Numbered from the stretch's first letter, positions 34,736 through 43,935 are shown. The stretch: 64,000 nucleotides of DNA from CAWICD01 sp052267165 (GCA_052267165.1 JBKQHO010000039.1:248001-312000); one strand, 5' to 3'. A program made the numbers and translations. The notes: generated by a model not told the origin, from the sequence alone.

Positions 34736-36646
34736 TCAGGCTTCGAAAAACCCTCGAAGCGAAGCCAGCTCGTGAATCCGCGTCGCAGGCGGGAGTGCCG
34801 AGACGATCGCCTCACCGTAACGCATCGACGTCGCGCGCCCGTCGAGCAGGGCCACCAGACCGCGATCGGCCTTCGAGCGGATGAGCCGCCCGAAGCCCTG
34901 CTTGAGGCGAACGATCGCCGCCGGAATCATGTATTCTTCGAAACTCGACCGGCCCGCCGCTTCGATGGCGGCTAGGCGCGCCGCGACCAGCGGATCGTAC
35001 GGGGACGGGAACGGCAAGCGGTCGATGACGACGCACGAAAGCTGTTCGCCGACCACGTCGATCCCTTCCCAGAACGTGCCGGTCGCGAACAGCACCGCGT
35101 TCTTGGTGCGCCGGAACCAATCGAGCAGCGCGACCCGCGGAAGCTCGCCCTGCAGCTTGACGGGAAACGGGATCCGCTCGCGCACGAGCGCGTAGACCTC
35201 GCGCAGCCGCGCGTACGAGGTGAAGAGGACGAAGGCGCGTCCGCTGCTCAGATCGAGGATCTCCTCGACCAGCGGCGCGACGCGCGACGGGAAGCGCGGG
35301 TCTTTGGGATTGCACTCGCGCGGCGCGACGTAGAGACGCGCCTGCCGGCGAAAATCGAACGGCGAGGGCGCGACGTATTCCTGCGCTTCGTCCAGTCCGA
35401 GCGTGTTCTTCAGAAACGCGAACGACGCGCCGGTCGCGAGCGTTGCGCTGGTGAGCACGACGCTCCGCGTGCGCTCGAAGAGCGCGCTGCGCAGGTAGCC
35501 CGCAACGTCGAAGGGGGCCGAGTTCACTTCGTAGCGGCCTTCGGCGTCGGCGCGCTCGACCCAGCTGATCGCTTCGTCGGCGGGCAGCTCCGTGCGATCG
35601 ATCGTCGCGATGTGCGCCAGGATTCCGCGCAAGACCAAGTCGCGGCGGCGTTCCGCTTCGGCCATGTTGTCGGGCGGGCGCTTGAGCCCGGCCTGCCAGT
35701 TCGCCGCCAGCCAGTTCTCGAGCCGGTAGAGCGCGTGGCGCACCGCGCTCAGCTCTTCGCGCGCGCCCTCGTTGGCGTCGAGCCGGTAGCGTTCGCCCGG
35801 GACCCGCGCCAGCTCTTGGGCGAGCCCGCGCATCGCCTCGTCGAGCTCGACGTCGTGGGCGGCCGGCAAGGCGTAATTGCGGTGCAGCCGTCGCATCAGG
35901 CGATCGACGCTCGGTTGTGAAAGCGAAGCGGTGAGCGCCGCCGAAGCCCAGCGCTCGCACTGATGCGCCTCGTCCAAGATCGCGTAGTCGTAGGGCGGGA
36001 GCAGCGTTCCGCCCATCGCCATGTCGAGGAAGAACAGCGCGTGGTTGACCACGACGAGGTCGGCGTACTTGGCCGCGTCACGCCGGGCGAAGAAAAAGCA
36101 GTCGCGAAAGCGCTCGCAGAATTCTCCGACGCAGTCGTCGGCGTCGGCGTCGAGCGCTTCCCATTCGAGCGGAGCCGTCGCAAAGGAAAGCTCGGCGCGG
36201 TCACCGGTCTGCGTGCGGTCGCCCCACGCCCACAGCTTCTCCATGCTCGCGCTCTGCGCGATCAGGCGTTCGGCGCGCAGCCGGTCCAGCTTGGCGCGGC
36301 ACAGATAGTGACTGCGGCCCTTGAGCAGTTCGACGCGAGCCGGAACCCCGAGAGCTTTGAGCACCAACGGAATGTCTTTGCCGACCAGCTGCTCTTGCAG
36401 CGCGATGGTCGCCGTCGAAATGACGACCTTCTTGCCGCTGCGCAGCGCGGGCACGAGATAAGCGAGCGACTTGCCGACGCCGGTCCCCGCTTCGACCAGC
36501 GTGTGCGCGTTCTCGAGAAACCCGCGCTCGATCATCTTCGACATCTGGACTTGTCCAGGGCGGGCCTCGAAGCCGGACAGCGCACCCGCGAGCGGGCCCC
36601 GCGCAGCGAAGAGCGCCTCGATCGAGGTTCGCGGGGGCGCGCTCAT
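34736..36646 (-). CDS. DinG/YoaA-type ATP-dependent DNA helicase (XPD family)
   Basis: This 636-residue SF2 helicase has Walker A EAGTGVGKSLAYLVPAL, the DEAH box ILDEAHQCERWAS, motif VVISTATIALQEQL and the late motifs QGFGRLIRSKADRG. Cys residues between motifs I and II (LCRAKL, then CVGEFCERFRDC) fit the 4Fe-4S cluster of DinG/XPD enzymes. By family knowledge it unwinds 5'-3', acting on D-loops and R-loops in repair. It is 7 bp upstream of the rhomboid gene on the minus strand in the direction of the map, with separate transcription possible. Confidence 0.93.
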   Translation of the reverse strand: MSAPPRTSIEALFAARGPLAGALSGFEARPGQVQMSKMIERGFLENAHTLVEAGTGVGKSLAYLVPALRSGKKVVISTATIALQEQLVGKDIPLVLKALGVPARVELLKGRSHYLCRAKLDRLRAERLIAQSASMEKLWAWGDRTQTGDRAELSFATAPLEWEALDADADDCVGEFCERFRDCFFFARRDAAKYADLVVVNHALFFLDMAMGGTLLPPYDYAILDEAHQCERWASAALTASLSQPSVDRLMRRLHRNYALPAAHDVELDEAMRGLAQELARVPGERYRLDANEGAREELSAVRHALYRLENWLAANWQAGLKRPPDNMAEAERRRDLVLRGILAHIATIDRTELPADEAISWVERADAEGRYEVNSAPFDVAGYLRSALFERTRSVVLTSATLATGASFAFLKNTLGLDEAQEYVAPSPFDFRRQARLYVAPRECNPKDPRFPSRVAPLVEEILDLSSGRAFVLFTSYARLREVYALVRERIPFPVKLQGELPRVALLDWFRRTKNAVLFATGTFWEGIDVVGEQLSCVVIDRLPFPSPYDPLVAARLAAIEAAGRSSFEEYMIPAAIVRLKQGFGRLIRSKADRGLVALLDGRATSMRYGEAIVSALPPATRIHELASLRGFFEA

Positions 36647-36653
36647 CGGCGGC

Positions 36654-37223
36654 TCACGAAGGGTGCGCGGGCTCCTCTGGCGGCAAGTACTCCGCTTCCG
36701 CCGTCTCGCCCGTCGAAGCGTCGACGACGACCGGCTGGGGGGTGGGCCGCTCCATGATGTAGAGGATCAAGCCGGCGAGGAATCCGCTGATGAGGCCGCC
36801 GATGTGTCCCGCGTTCGAGATGTTTGGGACCGAGAAACCGAAGATCAAGTTGAGCACGATGATCGGCAGCGTCTGCCCGATCAAGGCGCGGCCGCGCGCT
36901 CCCATGCGCAGTCCGATCGCGACCAGGGCGCCGAACAGCCCGAAGATGGCGCCGCTCGCTCCGACCGTCGGGACGCCCGGTTGGAAGAACGTGACGGCCA
37001 GGCCCGAGCCGAGCATCGCGACGAGATAGATCGAGAGCATGCGCGCCGGACCGGTGACGTATTCGACGAACGTGCCGACTTGATAGAGCGCGAACATGTT
37101 GAGGCCGATGTGCAGATAGCCGCCGTGCAGGAACGCACCGGTGACGATGCGCCACCATTGGCCCTGACGAACCAAGGTTCCGACCAGTGCCCCATCCCGA
37201 ATCAACGCGCTGTCGCTCGTCAA
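36654..37223 (-). CDS. Rhomboid-family intramembrane serine protease; start probably upstream at a non-canonical codon
   Basis: The canonical TTG start at 37223 gives 189 residues with the rhomboid catalytic motifs GASGAIFG (Ser) and GHIGG (His), plus LHGGYLHIGLNMFALY. However, the same frame continues upstream to the stop of the DtxR gene (37296) and encodes a plausible first helix (LTLTNFLILLNVCAFVWELA) that six-TM rhomboids need. That stretch has no ATG, GTG or TTG; a CTG at 37292 follows the DtxR stop by three bases. So the true product is likely about 212 residues with a rare start, possibly coupled to the upstream gene. The C-terminal tail is acidic and cytosolic. Confidence 0.85.
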   Translation of the reverse strand: MTSDSALIRDGALVGTLVRQGQWWRIVTGAFLHGGYLHIGLNMFALYQVGTFVEYVTGPARMLSIYLVAMLGSGLAVTFFQPGVPTVGASGAIFGLFGALVAIGLRMGARGRALIGQTLPIIVLNLIFGFSVPNISNAGHIGGLISGFLAGLILYIMERPTPQPVVVDASTGETAEAEYLPPEEPAHPS

Positions 37224-37295
37224 GCCACCCGTCGCCAGCTCCCAGACGAAGGCGCAGACGTTGAGCAGGATGAGGAAGTTGGTTAGCGTCAGGGG

Positions 37296-38018
37296 CTATT
37301 CGGCCGCGGCCGCGACCGTCTCGGCGGGTTCCGTCTCGACGTCTTGCGGCTTCTCGGGCAGCACTATCACCATGCGCGCCAGTTCGAGCGAGATCGCATA
37401 GCGTTTGCCTTCGATGCTGACGGTGACCGGTCCGCCGAGGGGAGCTTTCTCGACGACTTCCACGGTGGCGCCTGGACGCAGTCCGACGTCGCCGAGGTAG
37501 CGCAAGATCTCCGGCACTTCTTCGGTGACGCCGAAGACGACCGCCGTCTCTTCGTCGCCGAGTTGCGCGAGCGGAACGCCCAGACGTTCGGGCTCGCTCA
37601 AATCCATAGGCGGAATGGGATGCCCGTGCGGACACACTTTGGGATCGCCCAAAAGCGCGACGAGGCGCTCCTCGACGCGCTCGGAGATCGCGTGCTCGAG
37701 ACGGCACGCTTCAGAGTGCACTTCATCCCACGACAGTCCCAAGATTTGCGTGAGAAAACACTCCGCGAGTCGGTGACGGCGCAGTACGCGCACCGCGATC
37801 TCGAGGCCGCGACGCGTGAGTTTGGCTTCGCCGCGCGCGCGATGATCGACGTAGCCGTCGGCCGCAAGCTTCTTGAGCATCCCCGAAACGGATGCGGGTG
37901 CGACACCGAGAGCCGTAGCAAGCGCCGACGTCGAGACGCCCGGCCCTTCCCGTTCCAGACGGTAGATCGCTTCGAGATATTCTTCTGTTGATTCAGCGAA
38001 ATGTGTATGTCCGGCCAT
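37296..38018 (-). CDS. DtxR/MntR-family metal-dependent transcriptional regulator with FeoA domain
   Basis: This 240-residue protein has the winged helix of the family at its N-terminus (STEEYLEAIYRLE, VAPASVSGMLKKLAADGYV). A dimerisation and metal-binding domain follows (EVHSEACRLEHAIS, VCPHGHPIP), then a C-terminal SH3-like FeoA domain (about 145-225). By family knowledge it represses or activates iron or manganese transport genes when metal-loaded. The Nramp-like and P1B ATPase genes at 4.3-7.5 kb and the TonB receptor are candidate targets, but no operator was identified. The rhomboid gene follows directly. Confidence 0.92.
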   Translation of the reverse strand: MAGHTHFAESTEEYLEAIYRLEREGPGVSTSALATALGVAPASVSGMLKKLAADGYVDHRARGEAKLTRRGLEIAVRVLRRHRLAECFLTQILGLSWDEVHSEACRLEHAISERVEERLVALLGDPKVCPHGHPIPPMDLSEPERLGVPLAQLGDEETAVVFGVTEEVPEILRYLGDVGLRPGATVEVVEKAPLGGPVTVSIEGKRYAISLELARMVIVLPEKPQDVETEPAETVAAAAE

Positions 38019-38023
38019 TTGAA

Positions 38024-39061
38024 CTATCCCGTTCGACGTTCGCGCGCATTTCCCACGCTAAATTGGTCAAGTTCGGTAATTAGGTCAGACTTCCGTTGAG
38101 CCGAGGCGAAACTCGCCTCAATGGCGTTTCTAGCGAAGTGCAAGAGCCGTGCCTCACCGAGCCACTCGCCGACCAGCGCGTATTCCGCGCACAGCGACGT
38201 CGAGAACAACGCCGGATCGTCGGTGTCGATGACGCAAATCACGCCGCGCCGGTCGAACGCCGCGATCGGATGCGGCCGGCCAGCGGGAACGGCGCCGGTG
38301 AGCCGGTTCGAGGTGGGGCAAATCTCGAGCGCCACGCCTCGTCGCGCTAGTTCCTCAACCAACCGAGCATCTTCCAGGGCGCGCACGCCATGCCCGATCC
38401 GCTCCGCCCCTAACACGTCGAGCGCGTCGCGCACGCTTTCGGGTCCCGCAGCCTCGCCCGCGTGCGCCACCGCGTGCAGGCCCGCGGCGCGCGCGTACTG
38501 GTAGGCGGGCAGGTAGGGAGCCGGTGGAAAATTCGCCTCGTCGCCGCCCAATCCGATGCCGACCACGCCCAGGCCGGCTTCGGCCAGCTGGACCGCGACC
38601 CGCGCCGTCGCCAGCGCCCGCTCGACGCCGAAGTTGCGGGTCAGGTCGCACATGAACGCCACCTCGAGGCCAAGCCGCTCCCGCTCTTGCTCGAAGACCT
38701 CGCGCATCGCCGCCACGCAGGCGCGAACGTCGAGCTCGTGATGGAAGTACGTCCAGACCGACGGCGAGATGAAGACCTCGGCGTAGCGCACGCCCTGATC
38801 CGCGGCGTCGGCGGCGTAGTCGGCAGCGACCCGCGCGAAGTCGTCCGGGTTGCGCAACGCTTTGCAGACCTCGGCGAAGGTCAGCAAGAACTCGCGGAAG
38901 GTCGCGAACGCGTAGGTCCGCTCAAGCGGTCCCCGCGCGCGCTCGCTTTCGAGCTCGTAGCGAGCCGCCAGCTCACGAAAGGTCGTCGCGCGGACCGTTC
39001 CTTCCAGGTGGCAATGGAGCTGCACTTTGGGCAGCGCGCGCACGAAGTCCGAGACCGGCAT
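38024..39061 (-). CDS. Adenosine deaminase-family amidohydrolase
   Basis: This 345-residue protein has the zinc and catalytic motifs of the adenosine/adenine deaminase family: LPKVQLHCHLEG (HxH), HAVAHAGE, GHGVRALED, EICPTSN and DTDDPALF. It deaminates adenosine or a related purine nucleoside to the inosine form; distinction between adenosine, adenine and aminofutalosine substrates cannot be made safely by eye. ATG 39061 is used, because upstream sequence in this frame runs across the tRNA promoter and tRNA gene. It precedes the DtxR gene by a few bases. Confidence 0.9.
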   Translation of the reverse strand: MPVSDFVRALPKVQLHCHLEGTVRATTFRELAARYELESERARGPLERTYAFATFREFLLTFAEVCKALRNPDDFARVAADYAADAADQGVRYAEVFISPSVWTYFHHELDVRACVAAMREVFEQERERLGLEVAFMCDLTRNFGVERALATARVAVQLAEAGLGVVGIGLGGDEANFPPAPYLPAYQYARAAGLHAVAHAGEAAGPESVRDALDVLGAERIGHGVRALEDARLVEELARRGVALEICPTSNRLTGAVPAGRPHPIAAFDRRGVICVIDTDDPALFSTSLCAEYALVGEWLGEARLLHFARNAIEASFASAQRKSDLITELDQFSVGNARERRTG

Positions 39062-39215
39062 GCCGCTCCTCTTCCGAACCGCTCCGCTCCCTCCCGCCCC
39101 GCACCTGCCCGCTGGATGCGGGCGTGTGCGCGCGCGCAGGATGCGCTCAGGGCTCAGATAGCGGTCGACTTTCGCCGAAAGCGCGCACCTGGGGCACGCA
39201 ACGCGCCGGTCGTCG

Positions 39216-39244
39216 TTGACAGCGACCGGTGGCGGCGGTATAGT
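39216..39244 (+). promoter_or_regulatory. Strong sigma70-type promoter of tRNA-fMet
   Basis: TTGACA (39216-39221) and TATAGT (39239-39244) are separated by exactly 17 bp, close to the sigma70 consensus. The tRNA gene begins 14 bp after the -10 box. Confidence 0.85.
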
Positions 39245-39257
39245 GAGGTTCGCCCAT

Positions 39258-39334
<77 letters not shown>

Positions 39335-39337
39335 ACT

Positions 39338-39374
39338 GCGGTCCTGCGAGGAAACTCGCCGGACCGCTTTTTTT
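39338..39374 (+). terminator. Factor-independent terminator of tRNA-fMet
   Basis: GCGGTCC-t-GCGAG, a gaaa loop, CTCGC-c-GGACCGC form a long stem (39338-39367) followed by seven T residues. It starts 3 nt after the tRNA CCA end. Confidence 0.9.
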
Positions 39375-39384
39375 CTTGGTTGCG

Positions 39385-40719
39385 CTAGGCGCGCGCTTTG
39401 GCCAAGTCGCGGACCGCACCGGAAGTGACGATCCTTCCCTCGGCGGCGTACTTCTCGTGGTTCTCGTCGATCTGCTCGATCGTGTAGACGTAGTTCACCA
39501 TGAGCGAGAACGACTCACGCAGACCCTTCGACGAGGTGTCGGCGAGCCAATTGATCCGCTCCAGGCGCGCGCCGTTGCCGAGATGGAAATGCTCGACCGC
39601 GTCACGCGCGGCGCGCGCGCCGCGCTTCTCCTGCAGCAGGTAGCGCGCGCATAGCCGCATCAGCGGCAGGCGCAGCGCTTCGGCCGCCGCGGCGTCGCGG
39701 TGCCAGCCGGCGCGCGTCAGCTCGAGCGTGCGCGCTTCCACCCCCTCGGGACGCTCCGCCGCCTGCGCGCTCAGCCACGCGGCGAAGCCGGGGAGCGGCG
39801 ACAGCGTTGCAAAGGTGCGCAGCTTGGGCAACTCGCGCGAGAGCTCGTGCACGACGCGCTTGATCAGCGCGTTGCCGAAACTGATGCCCTGCAGGCCGCG
39901 CTGGCAATTGGAGATCGAGTAAAAGATCGCGCAGGCCGCGTCCGCCGCTTTGGAGACCGGCGCGCGCCGGTCGAGCAGCGGCGCGATCTTGGCGGAGAGG
40001 TCGCCGGTGAGCGCGACCTCGACGAAGATGAGCGGCTCGTCGGGCATCGCCGGGTGGTGGTAGGCGAAACAGCGCCGGTCGACGTCGAGCCGGTTCTTGA
40101 GATCGAGCCAGCTGCGCACCTCGTGCACCGCTTCGTAGTTCGCCAGCCGCTCCAAGAGCGACGCGGGCGCCTCCCACGTAACGCGGCGCAGCTCCAGGAA
40201 GCCGATGTCGAACCAGGTCGCGAGGATGTCGCGCAGGTCGGCGTCGAGCGCTTCGAAGAGCGGTTCGCGGCCCAGCATCGAGAGCAGATCCGCGCGCAGA
40301 TCGACCAGAAACTTGACGCCGCCCTCAAGGCTGTTGAACTGCGTGAATAGCCGAATCCAAGGGGCCTTGAGCGCCGCGCGCAGCTCCCGCGCGAGGCGGT
40401 GCCGCTCGCGCGCGTCCGGCGCGGAGCGGTAGCGCTCGAGCAGTTCTTCGGGCGGCGCGGGCGCGAGCGCGAAGCCGCTGAGCGTTCGAAAGAAAACCTC
40501 GCGCCCGGCTTCGTCGAGTTGCGCGTAGTCTCGACCGAGTTGCGCAGCCCGCGTGCGGGCCGAGACCTCGCCGCCGCGCGCCTCCAGGCAGGCGCGCATC
40601 TCGCCTTCCAAGCGCGCCAGGATCTTGCGCTGCTCCGCGCTGCCGCGGGAACCGGCGCGCGCCGACCGAGCGGCGTCGAGCCACTGGATCGGGTTCGGCG
40701 GAAGACGCACACCTTGCAT
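39385..40719 (-). CDS. Malonyl-CoA decarboxylase
   Basis: This 444-residue protein has the MCD family layout: an N-terminal helical domain (about 1-170) and a GNAT-fold catalytic domain with HPAMPDEPLIFVEVAL, ISNCQRGLQGISFGNALIK, FATLSPLPGF, HLGNGARLERINWLADTS and MVNYVY. By family knowledge the enzyme converts malonyl-CoA to acetyl-CoA and CO2, and it often accompanies malonate use or control of malonyl-CoA levels. ATG 40719 is used. It faces the tRNA terminator. No malonyl-CoA synthetase or malonate transporter is adjacent. Confidence 0.93.
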   Translation of the reverse strand: MQGVRLPPNPIQWLDAARSARAGSRGSAEQRKILARLEGEMRACLEARGGEVSARTRAAQLGRDYAQLDEAGREVFFRTLSGFALAPAPPEELLERYRSAPDARERHRLARELRAALKAPWIRLFTQFNSLEGGVKFLVDLRADLLSMLGREPLFEALDADLRDILATWFDIGFLELRRVTWEAPASLLERLANYEAVHEVRSWLDLKNRLDVDRRCFAYHHPAMPDEPLIFVEVALTGDLSAKIAPLLDRRAPVSKAADAACAIFYSISNCQRGLQGISFGNALIKRVVHELSRELPKLRTFATLSPLPGFAAWLSAQAAERPEGVEARTLELTRAGWHRDAAAAEALRLPLMRLCARYLLQEKRGARAARDAVEHFHLGNGARLERINWLADTSSKGLRESFSLMVNYVYTIEQIDENHEKYAAEGRIVTSGAVRDLAKARA

Positions 40720-40758
40720 GCGCTTGGGTTCGACGTCAGCTGTGAAGTAGCCGCTCCG

Positions 40759-41244
40759 CTAATTCGGCGAGGTGCCGCAGTAGCTCGTCTCGGCCTTCTT
40801 CACCTCGTCGTCGAACGGCGAGCCGTCCTCGCGGGTGTAGGTCAGCGTGATGACGCCGCTGCCGTCGGGAACGAGGATCCGGTTGATGGCGACGCGATGT
40901 CCGTCGGGTCCGGTGGCGAATTCCACCTCGTGCCCGGTCTTGCCGTCGCACTGCAGGTCTTTGTCGACCGTGGCCTTGATGCGCTGAGCCGCAAAATTCT
41001 GCTGGATCGTGGTGAGCGCAGTTGCGTACGAAGGGCTTCCGTCCCGGATGTAGGTGATGCTTTGCACGTCGCCGGGCAGATGCCACTGGTTCACCGTCCT
41101 GCTCCCGTCCGTTGAGACGGAAGGCCCAGAATGACTCCAATCGGCCGGTCCGCTGAACGGCGTTTCCGCCGCCGCGACGAGCCCAGGAACGGTCCAAACT
41201 CCGAATGTCAAAAAAGCGGCTGCTCTAACGGTCGCAAGCTTCAT
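40759..41244 (-). CDS. Secreted protein of unknown function
   Basis: This 161-residue protein has a signal peptide (VRAAAFLTFGVWTVPGLVAAA) and a small globular part with two Cys residues (DLQCDGKTGHEVEFATG and TSYCGTSPN) that may form a disulfide. The pattern of strands (GDVQSITYIRDGSPSYATAL, VITLTYTREDGSPF) suggests a compact alpha/beta fold. No family is recognised. It lies 45 bp downstream of the Kbl-like gene and 39 bp upstream of the MCD gene on the same strand. Confidence 0.7.
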   Translation of the reverse strand: MKLATVRAAAFLTFGVWTVPGLVAAAETPFSGPADWSHSGPSVSTDGSRTVNQWHLPGDVQSITYIRDGSPSYATALTTIQQNFAAQRIKATVDKDLQCDGKTGHEVEFATGPDGHRVAINRILVPDGSGVITLTYTREDGSPFDDEVKKAETSYCGTSPN

Positions 41245-41289
41245 GTCGCACAGTATACCGCACCTGTCCAGCCTGCGGGCAGATCATTC

Positions 41290-42507
41290 TCAGTAACTCG
41301 GCGGGGGCGCGCTCGGCGCTCCGGGCGCGTTCGGCTGGAGCTCGCGCCCCACGTTCGCGAACGCTTCGAGCGCGCGGTCGAGATCTTCGCGTGCGAGCGC
41401 GGCGCTCATCTGCGCGCGAATGCGCGCCGTCCCCTCGGGAACCACCGGAAAGCCGAACCCGGTGACGAAGACGCCCTCGCGCAAAAGCCGCTCGCTCATC
41501 GCGATGGCGAGCACCGTCGGCCCGACGACGATCGGGACGATCGCACTGGGGCCTTCGAGCGGGCGAAAGCCGAGCGAAGCCAGGCCCGCGCGGAAATAGC
41601 CGGTGCGCTCGCGCAAACGGTCGACGAGTGCCGGCGAAGCATCGAGCAGCTCGATCGCCCGCAAGGCGCTCGCCGCGACCGTCGGCGGGAGCGCATTCGA
41701 GAACAGCTGCGTGCGCGAACGCTGAACGAGCGTGTCGATCAACGCTCGGCTGCCGGCAACGAAACCGCCTGCGGCCCCGCCGAGCGCTTTGCCGAGCGTG
41801 CCGGTCACGATGTCGACGCGGCCCTCCAAGCCGAAGTGCTCGATCGTCCCGCGTCCCGTTCGCCCCATGACCCCTGTCCCATGGCTGTCGTCGACGATCG
41901 TTACGGCACCGTAGCGTTCGGCCAGCGCCACGATCTCGGGCAGCTTTGCGATGCTGCCCTCCATCGAGAACACGCCGTCGGTCACGATGAAGGCCGTCCC
42001 CTCCGCCTCGCGCAGCTTGGCCTCGAGGTCTGCCATGTCGGCATGCTTGTAGCGCAGACGCTTGGCGCCGGCTAAGCGGCAAGCGTCGACGATCGAGGCG
42101 TGGTTGAGCTCGTCGGAGATCAGCGTGTTCCCTTGTGTTCCAATACATGGAAGCAAGCCTTCGTTTGCAGTCCAGCACGAGACGTAACTCAGCGCCGCTT
42201 CGAAGCCCAAAAAGGAGGCCAGCTTCTGCTCGAGCGCGCGGTGCACGTCGAACGTGCCGCAGATGAAGCGCACCGAGGCGGTCCCGGCGCCATACTTGGT
42301 GAGGGCGGCGATGCCGGCGGCGACCACCTCGGGATGAGCGGCCAACCCCAAATAGTTGTTGCTCGAGAGCACGATGACATCGCCCGCTTCCTCGATGTGG
42401 GTATGAGCGGCCATCGGTCCGGTCAGGTGGCGCAGTCGTTTGTACGTCCCGGCCTTCTTGAGCGCATCGAGCTCGGCGGCCAGTTGTCGTTCGAAGGCGA
42501 CGTTCAC
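41290..42507 (-). CDS. PLP-dependent alpha-oxoamine synthase (2-amino-3-ketobutyrate CoA ligase / KAPA synthase type)
   Basis: This 405-residue aminotransferase-fold protein has SSNNYLGLAAHPEV, the PLP region DDSHGTGVMGRTGRG, the Schiff-base lysine segment IVTGTLGKALGGAAGG, and LISDELNHASIVDACRLAGA. These match Kbl (glycine C-acetyltransferase) and BioF. The N-terminal motif LRHLTGPMAAHT is closer to Kbl, so the threonine-degradation enzyme is preferred, though tdh is not adjacent. GTG 42507 is chosen because aaggggt lies about 7 nt upstream. Confidence 0.88.
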   Translation of the reverse strand: MNVAFERQLAAELDALKKAGTYKRLRHLTGPMAAHTHIEEAGDVIVLSSNNYLGLAAHPEVVAAGIAALTKYGAGTASVRFICGTFDVHRALEQKLASFLGFEAALSYVSCWTANEGLLPCIGTQGNTLISDELNHASIVDACRLAGAKRLRYKHADMADLEAKLREAEGTAFIVTDGVFSMEGSIAKLPEIVALAERYGAVTIVDDSHGTGVMGRTGRGTIEHFGLEGRVDIVTGTLGKALGGAAGGFVAGSRALIDTLVQRSRTQLFSNALPPTVAASALRAIELLDASPALVDRLRERTGYFRAGLASLGFRPLEGPSAIVPIVVGPTVLAIAMSERLLREGVFVTGFGFPVVPEGTARIRAQMSAALAREDLDRALEAFANVGRELQPNAPGAPSAPPPSY

Positions 42508-42560
42508 GCGCGACCCCTTCGCTCGAAAGTGTACGGCCACCGTTCGCGAACAAGCGCGAG

Positions 42561-43160
42561 ATGCTGATAGGATCGCTGGTCGAGTTGACTCCGCTCCGCC
42601 CCGAGCACGCCGCGGATCTCTTCGAGGCCGGGCGTGAACCGGAGATCTGGCGCTACCTGCCGATTACCGGTTTCGAGTCGCTCGGCGCAGTCGAAGCGTG
42701 GATCGCCGAGGCCGAACAAGCCGAGGCCGCGGGCAAGGAGCAACCGTTCGCCGTGATCGACCTGCGCACGGGCCGCGCGGTCGGCTCGACGCGCTATCTC
42801 GACATCCGGCCACAGGAGCGCGCCAGAGAGATCGGGTGGACGTGGCTCACGCCCTCCGTCCAGCGAACCGGGCTGAACCGCGAGACGAAGTTTCTCCTCT
42901 TGCGGCACGCGTTCGAGACGCTGGGCGTATTGCGTGTGGCCTTCTTCACCGACGCGGAGAACGGCCGGTCGCGCTCCGCCCTCGTGCGCCTCGGTGCGAC
43001 CTATGAAGGGACGCTGCGCCTGCACCGCGCGCGCGAACGCAACAACTTCTCGCGCGACAGCGCGGCGTACAGCGTGATCGCGCCCGACTGGCCGGGCGTG
43101 AAGCTGCGCCTCGAGCTGTGGCTCGGGCGCCACGCACGCCTTACCCGTAGCGTCCGGTGA
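42561..43160 (+). CDS. GNAT-family N-acetyltransferase (RimJ/RimL type)
   Basis: This 199-residue protein begins LIGSLVELTPLRPEHAADLF and contains the GNAT acetyl-CoA region (REIGWTWLTPSVQRTGLNRETKFLLLRHAFE) and the segment DAENGRSRSALVRLGATYEG, which is typical of RimJ/RimL-like acetyltransferases. The substrate may be a protein N-terminus or a small amine. It starts 53 bp from the divergent Kbl-like gene and its end overlaps the convergent pstB by 20 bp. Confidence 0.88.
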   Translation: MLIGSLVELTPLRPEHAADLFEAGREPEIWRYLPITGFESLGAVEAWIAEAEQAEAAGKEQPFAVIDLRTGRAVGSTRYLDIRPQERAREIGWTWLTPSVQRTGLNRETKFLLLRHAFETLGVLRVAFFTDAENGRSRSALVRLGATYEGTLRLHRARERNNFSRDSAAYSVIAPDWPGVKLRLELWLGRHARLTRSVR

Positions 43161-43935
43161 TGTAGTCTTCGGTTCGCTTGTCCTTGGGGCGCGTGAAGAT
43201 GTCGGAGGTGGTGCCGACTTCGATCAGCTCGCCCAGTAGAAAGAAGGTCGTGAAGTCGGAGATGCGCGCGGCTTGCTGCATCGAGTGCGTCACGATGATG
43301 ACCGTGTAGTCTTTCTTCAGCTCGCCGATGAGGTCTTCGATCTTCGAGGTCGCGATCGGGTCGAGCGCGGAGGCCGGCTCGTCCATCAGGATTACCTCGG
43401 GCTCGACGGCGAGGACCCGCGCGATACACAGCCGCTGCTGCTGACCGCCCGAGAGGTCGAGCGCGGATCTGTGCAGACGGTCCTTGACTTCGTCCCAAAT
43501 CGCCGCTGAACGCAAGCCGCGTTCGCAGATCTCCAACAGCTTGGCGCGATTGCGCTCGCCGTGGATCTTGGGACCGTAGACGACGTTCTCGAAGATCGAC
43601 TTGGGAAACGGATTGGGACGCTGGAAGACCATGCCGATGCGATGGCGGACCGAGACCGGATCGACGCTCGGCCCGTAGATGTCGGTGCCGTCGAGCGTCA
43701 CCTTGCCGGTCACGCGCGCGCCGGGGGTAAGGTCGTGCATGCGGTTGAGCGCGCGCAGGAAGGTCGACTTCCCGCACCCCGAGGGCCCGATCAGGGCCAT
43801 CACGTGGCGGTCCGGAACCTTGAGGTCAGCGTGCTTGATCGCCTGGAAGCTGCCGTAGTAAACATCCATGTTCTCGACGTTCATCTTCTCGGCCGTGGAA
43901 TTGTCCCGACGGAGATCCGGCGTGTCGATCATCAT
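43141..43935 (-). CDS. pstB: Phosphate ABC transporter ATP-binding protein
   Basis: This 264-residue ABC ATPase has Walker A GPSGCGKSTFLRALNRM, the PstB-specific NRMHDL after it, signature LSGGQQQRLCIARVLA and Walker B VILMDEPASALDP. It drives phosphate import with PstC and PstA. The start pair ATGATG at 43935 overlaps the pstA stop, so the genes are coupled. phoU, which often follows pstB, is absent. Confidence 0.96.
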   Translation of the reverse strand: MMIDTPDLRRDNSTAEKMNVENMDVYYGSFQAIKHADLKVPDRHVMALIGPSGCGKSTFLRALNRMHDLTPGARVTGKVTLDGTDIYGPSVDPVSVRHRIGMVFQRPNPFPKSIFENVVYGPKIHGERNRAKLLEICERGLRSAAIWDEVKDRLHRSALDLSGGQQQRLCIARVLAVEPEVILMDEPASALDPIATSKIEDLIGELKKDYTVIIVTHSMQQAARISDFTTFFLLGELIEVGTTSDIFTRPKDKRTEDYITGRYG

